A stretch of 6,037 nucleotides of DNA from contig CANLWQ010000131.1 of NCBI GenBank assembly GCA_947494405.1, forward strand, positions 1 to 6,037, in the 5' to 3' direction. The position numbers were made by a program, and so were the translations under genes. Origin of the DNA: Comamonadaceae bacterium (GTDB taxonomy: Bacteria; Pseudomonadota; Gammaproteobacteria; Burkholderiales; Burkholderiaceae_C). Every line of letters begins with the position of its first letter. The stretch's first letter is position 1. Under the pieces are notes generated by a model that was not told where the DNA came from, made no database searches, and saw only the letters and a list, made by a program, of their open reading frames with translations. This document shows, piece after piece, positions 5,766 through 6,037 of the stretch.

Positions 5766-6037
5766 AAACACTGCGCGCTATGCTCATTTATGTGTGCTGC
5801 TTTGTCGCTTGGGCTGCGCAGTCGCAGACCTTGCCGTTGTTCAGCGGCGCACCCATGTCCATGAATTTCCCCAAAATCGAACTGCGAACCGCCTTGCAGC
5901 TGATTGCCGATTTCAGCGGTGTCAATATGGTGGTGTCTGACAGCGTGAGCGGCAGCCTCAGCCTGCGGCTCAACCAGGTACCGTGGGACCAGGTTTTGTA
6001 CACGGTGCTGCAAACCAAGGGCTTGGGTCAACAAACC
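5762..6037 (+). CDS. pilQ: PilQ/HofQ-like secretin, N-terminal 92 residues (truncated by window edge)
   Basis: PilQ forms the outer-membrane secretin ring through which type IV pili or incoming DNA pass. The visible part has a Sec signal peptide (basic MKTLR, hydrophobic core to about Ala18-Ala19) and then, after about ten residues, the secretin/TonB short N-terminal (STN) domain. SMNFPKIELRTALQLIADFS (33-52) is followed by GVNMVVSDSVSGSLSLRL (53-70) and NQVPWDQVLYTVLQTKGLG (71-89). These phrases match the STN part of PilQ closely. Typical betaproteobacterial PilQ carries AMIN peptidoglycan-binding domains before this point; none fits here. The ATG at 5762 overlaps the stop of the fusion gene and is preceded by AAGGAA (5752-5757). 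The frame is open to the window end, so the secretin pore domain is not seen. Confidence 0.88.
   Translation, partial: MKTLRAMLIYVCCFVAWAAQSQTLPLFSGAPMSMNFPKIELRTALQLIADFSGVNMVVSDSVSGSLSLRLNQVPWDQVLYTVLQTKGLGQQT

Noticed and set aside
1..6037. tRNA, rRNA, CRISPR array, insertion sequence or prophage signal
   Set aside because: Nearly every base belongs to recognisable chromosomal genes; no spaced repeats, terminal inverted repeats, transposase or cloverleaf-like segment was seen.

Overview
The window looks like a chromosomal segment of a betaproteobacterium, most likely order Burkholderiales and perhaps a Comamonadaceae-type freshwater lineage. This rests on remembered gene order (lysA, LptM-type lipoprotein, cyaY, divergent PBP1A gene, pil cluster) and on the wording of the CyaY, LysA and PBP1A motifs. 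The genus is not established. Coding density is very high and there is no RNA gene, insertion sequence or CRISPR.

Left part (1-1031): on the minus strand, a small LptM-type lipoprotein gene and lysA (only its first 147 codons are in the window) form a pair joined by an ATGA overlap. cyaY (frataxin-like) is transcribed divergently from them on the plus strand. cyaY then converges on the PBP1A gene, and a hairpin that contains both stop codons separates the two.

Middle (1026-3404): a complete minus-strand class A penicillin-binding protein of PBP1A type, with all glycosyltransferase and transpeptidase catalytic motifs. A 128-base divergent intergenic region (3405-3532) follows, with a candidate PBP1A promoter and a short palindrome.

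Right part (3533-6037): a plus-strand cluster in the place of pilMNOPQ, in which every junction is a 4-base ATGA overlap. It is not a standard set. The PilM-like protein is 230 aa (about 350 is usual) and appears to lack the central ATP-binding core. PilN keeps its PilM-docking peptide. PilO and PilP are fused into one 326-aa protein, so PilP has no lipoprotein signal of its own. The PilQ-like secretin goes straight from signal peptide to the STN domain, with no AMIN domains. This resembles the reduced HofMNOPQ/ComABCDE sets of Gammaproteobacteria, which also lie next to the PBP1A gene. The inferred role is an inner-membrane to secretin bridge for a type IV pilus or DNA-uptake machine that has been shortened. 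The reduced architecture, and above all the PilO-PilP fusion, is the main point of interest.
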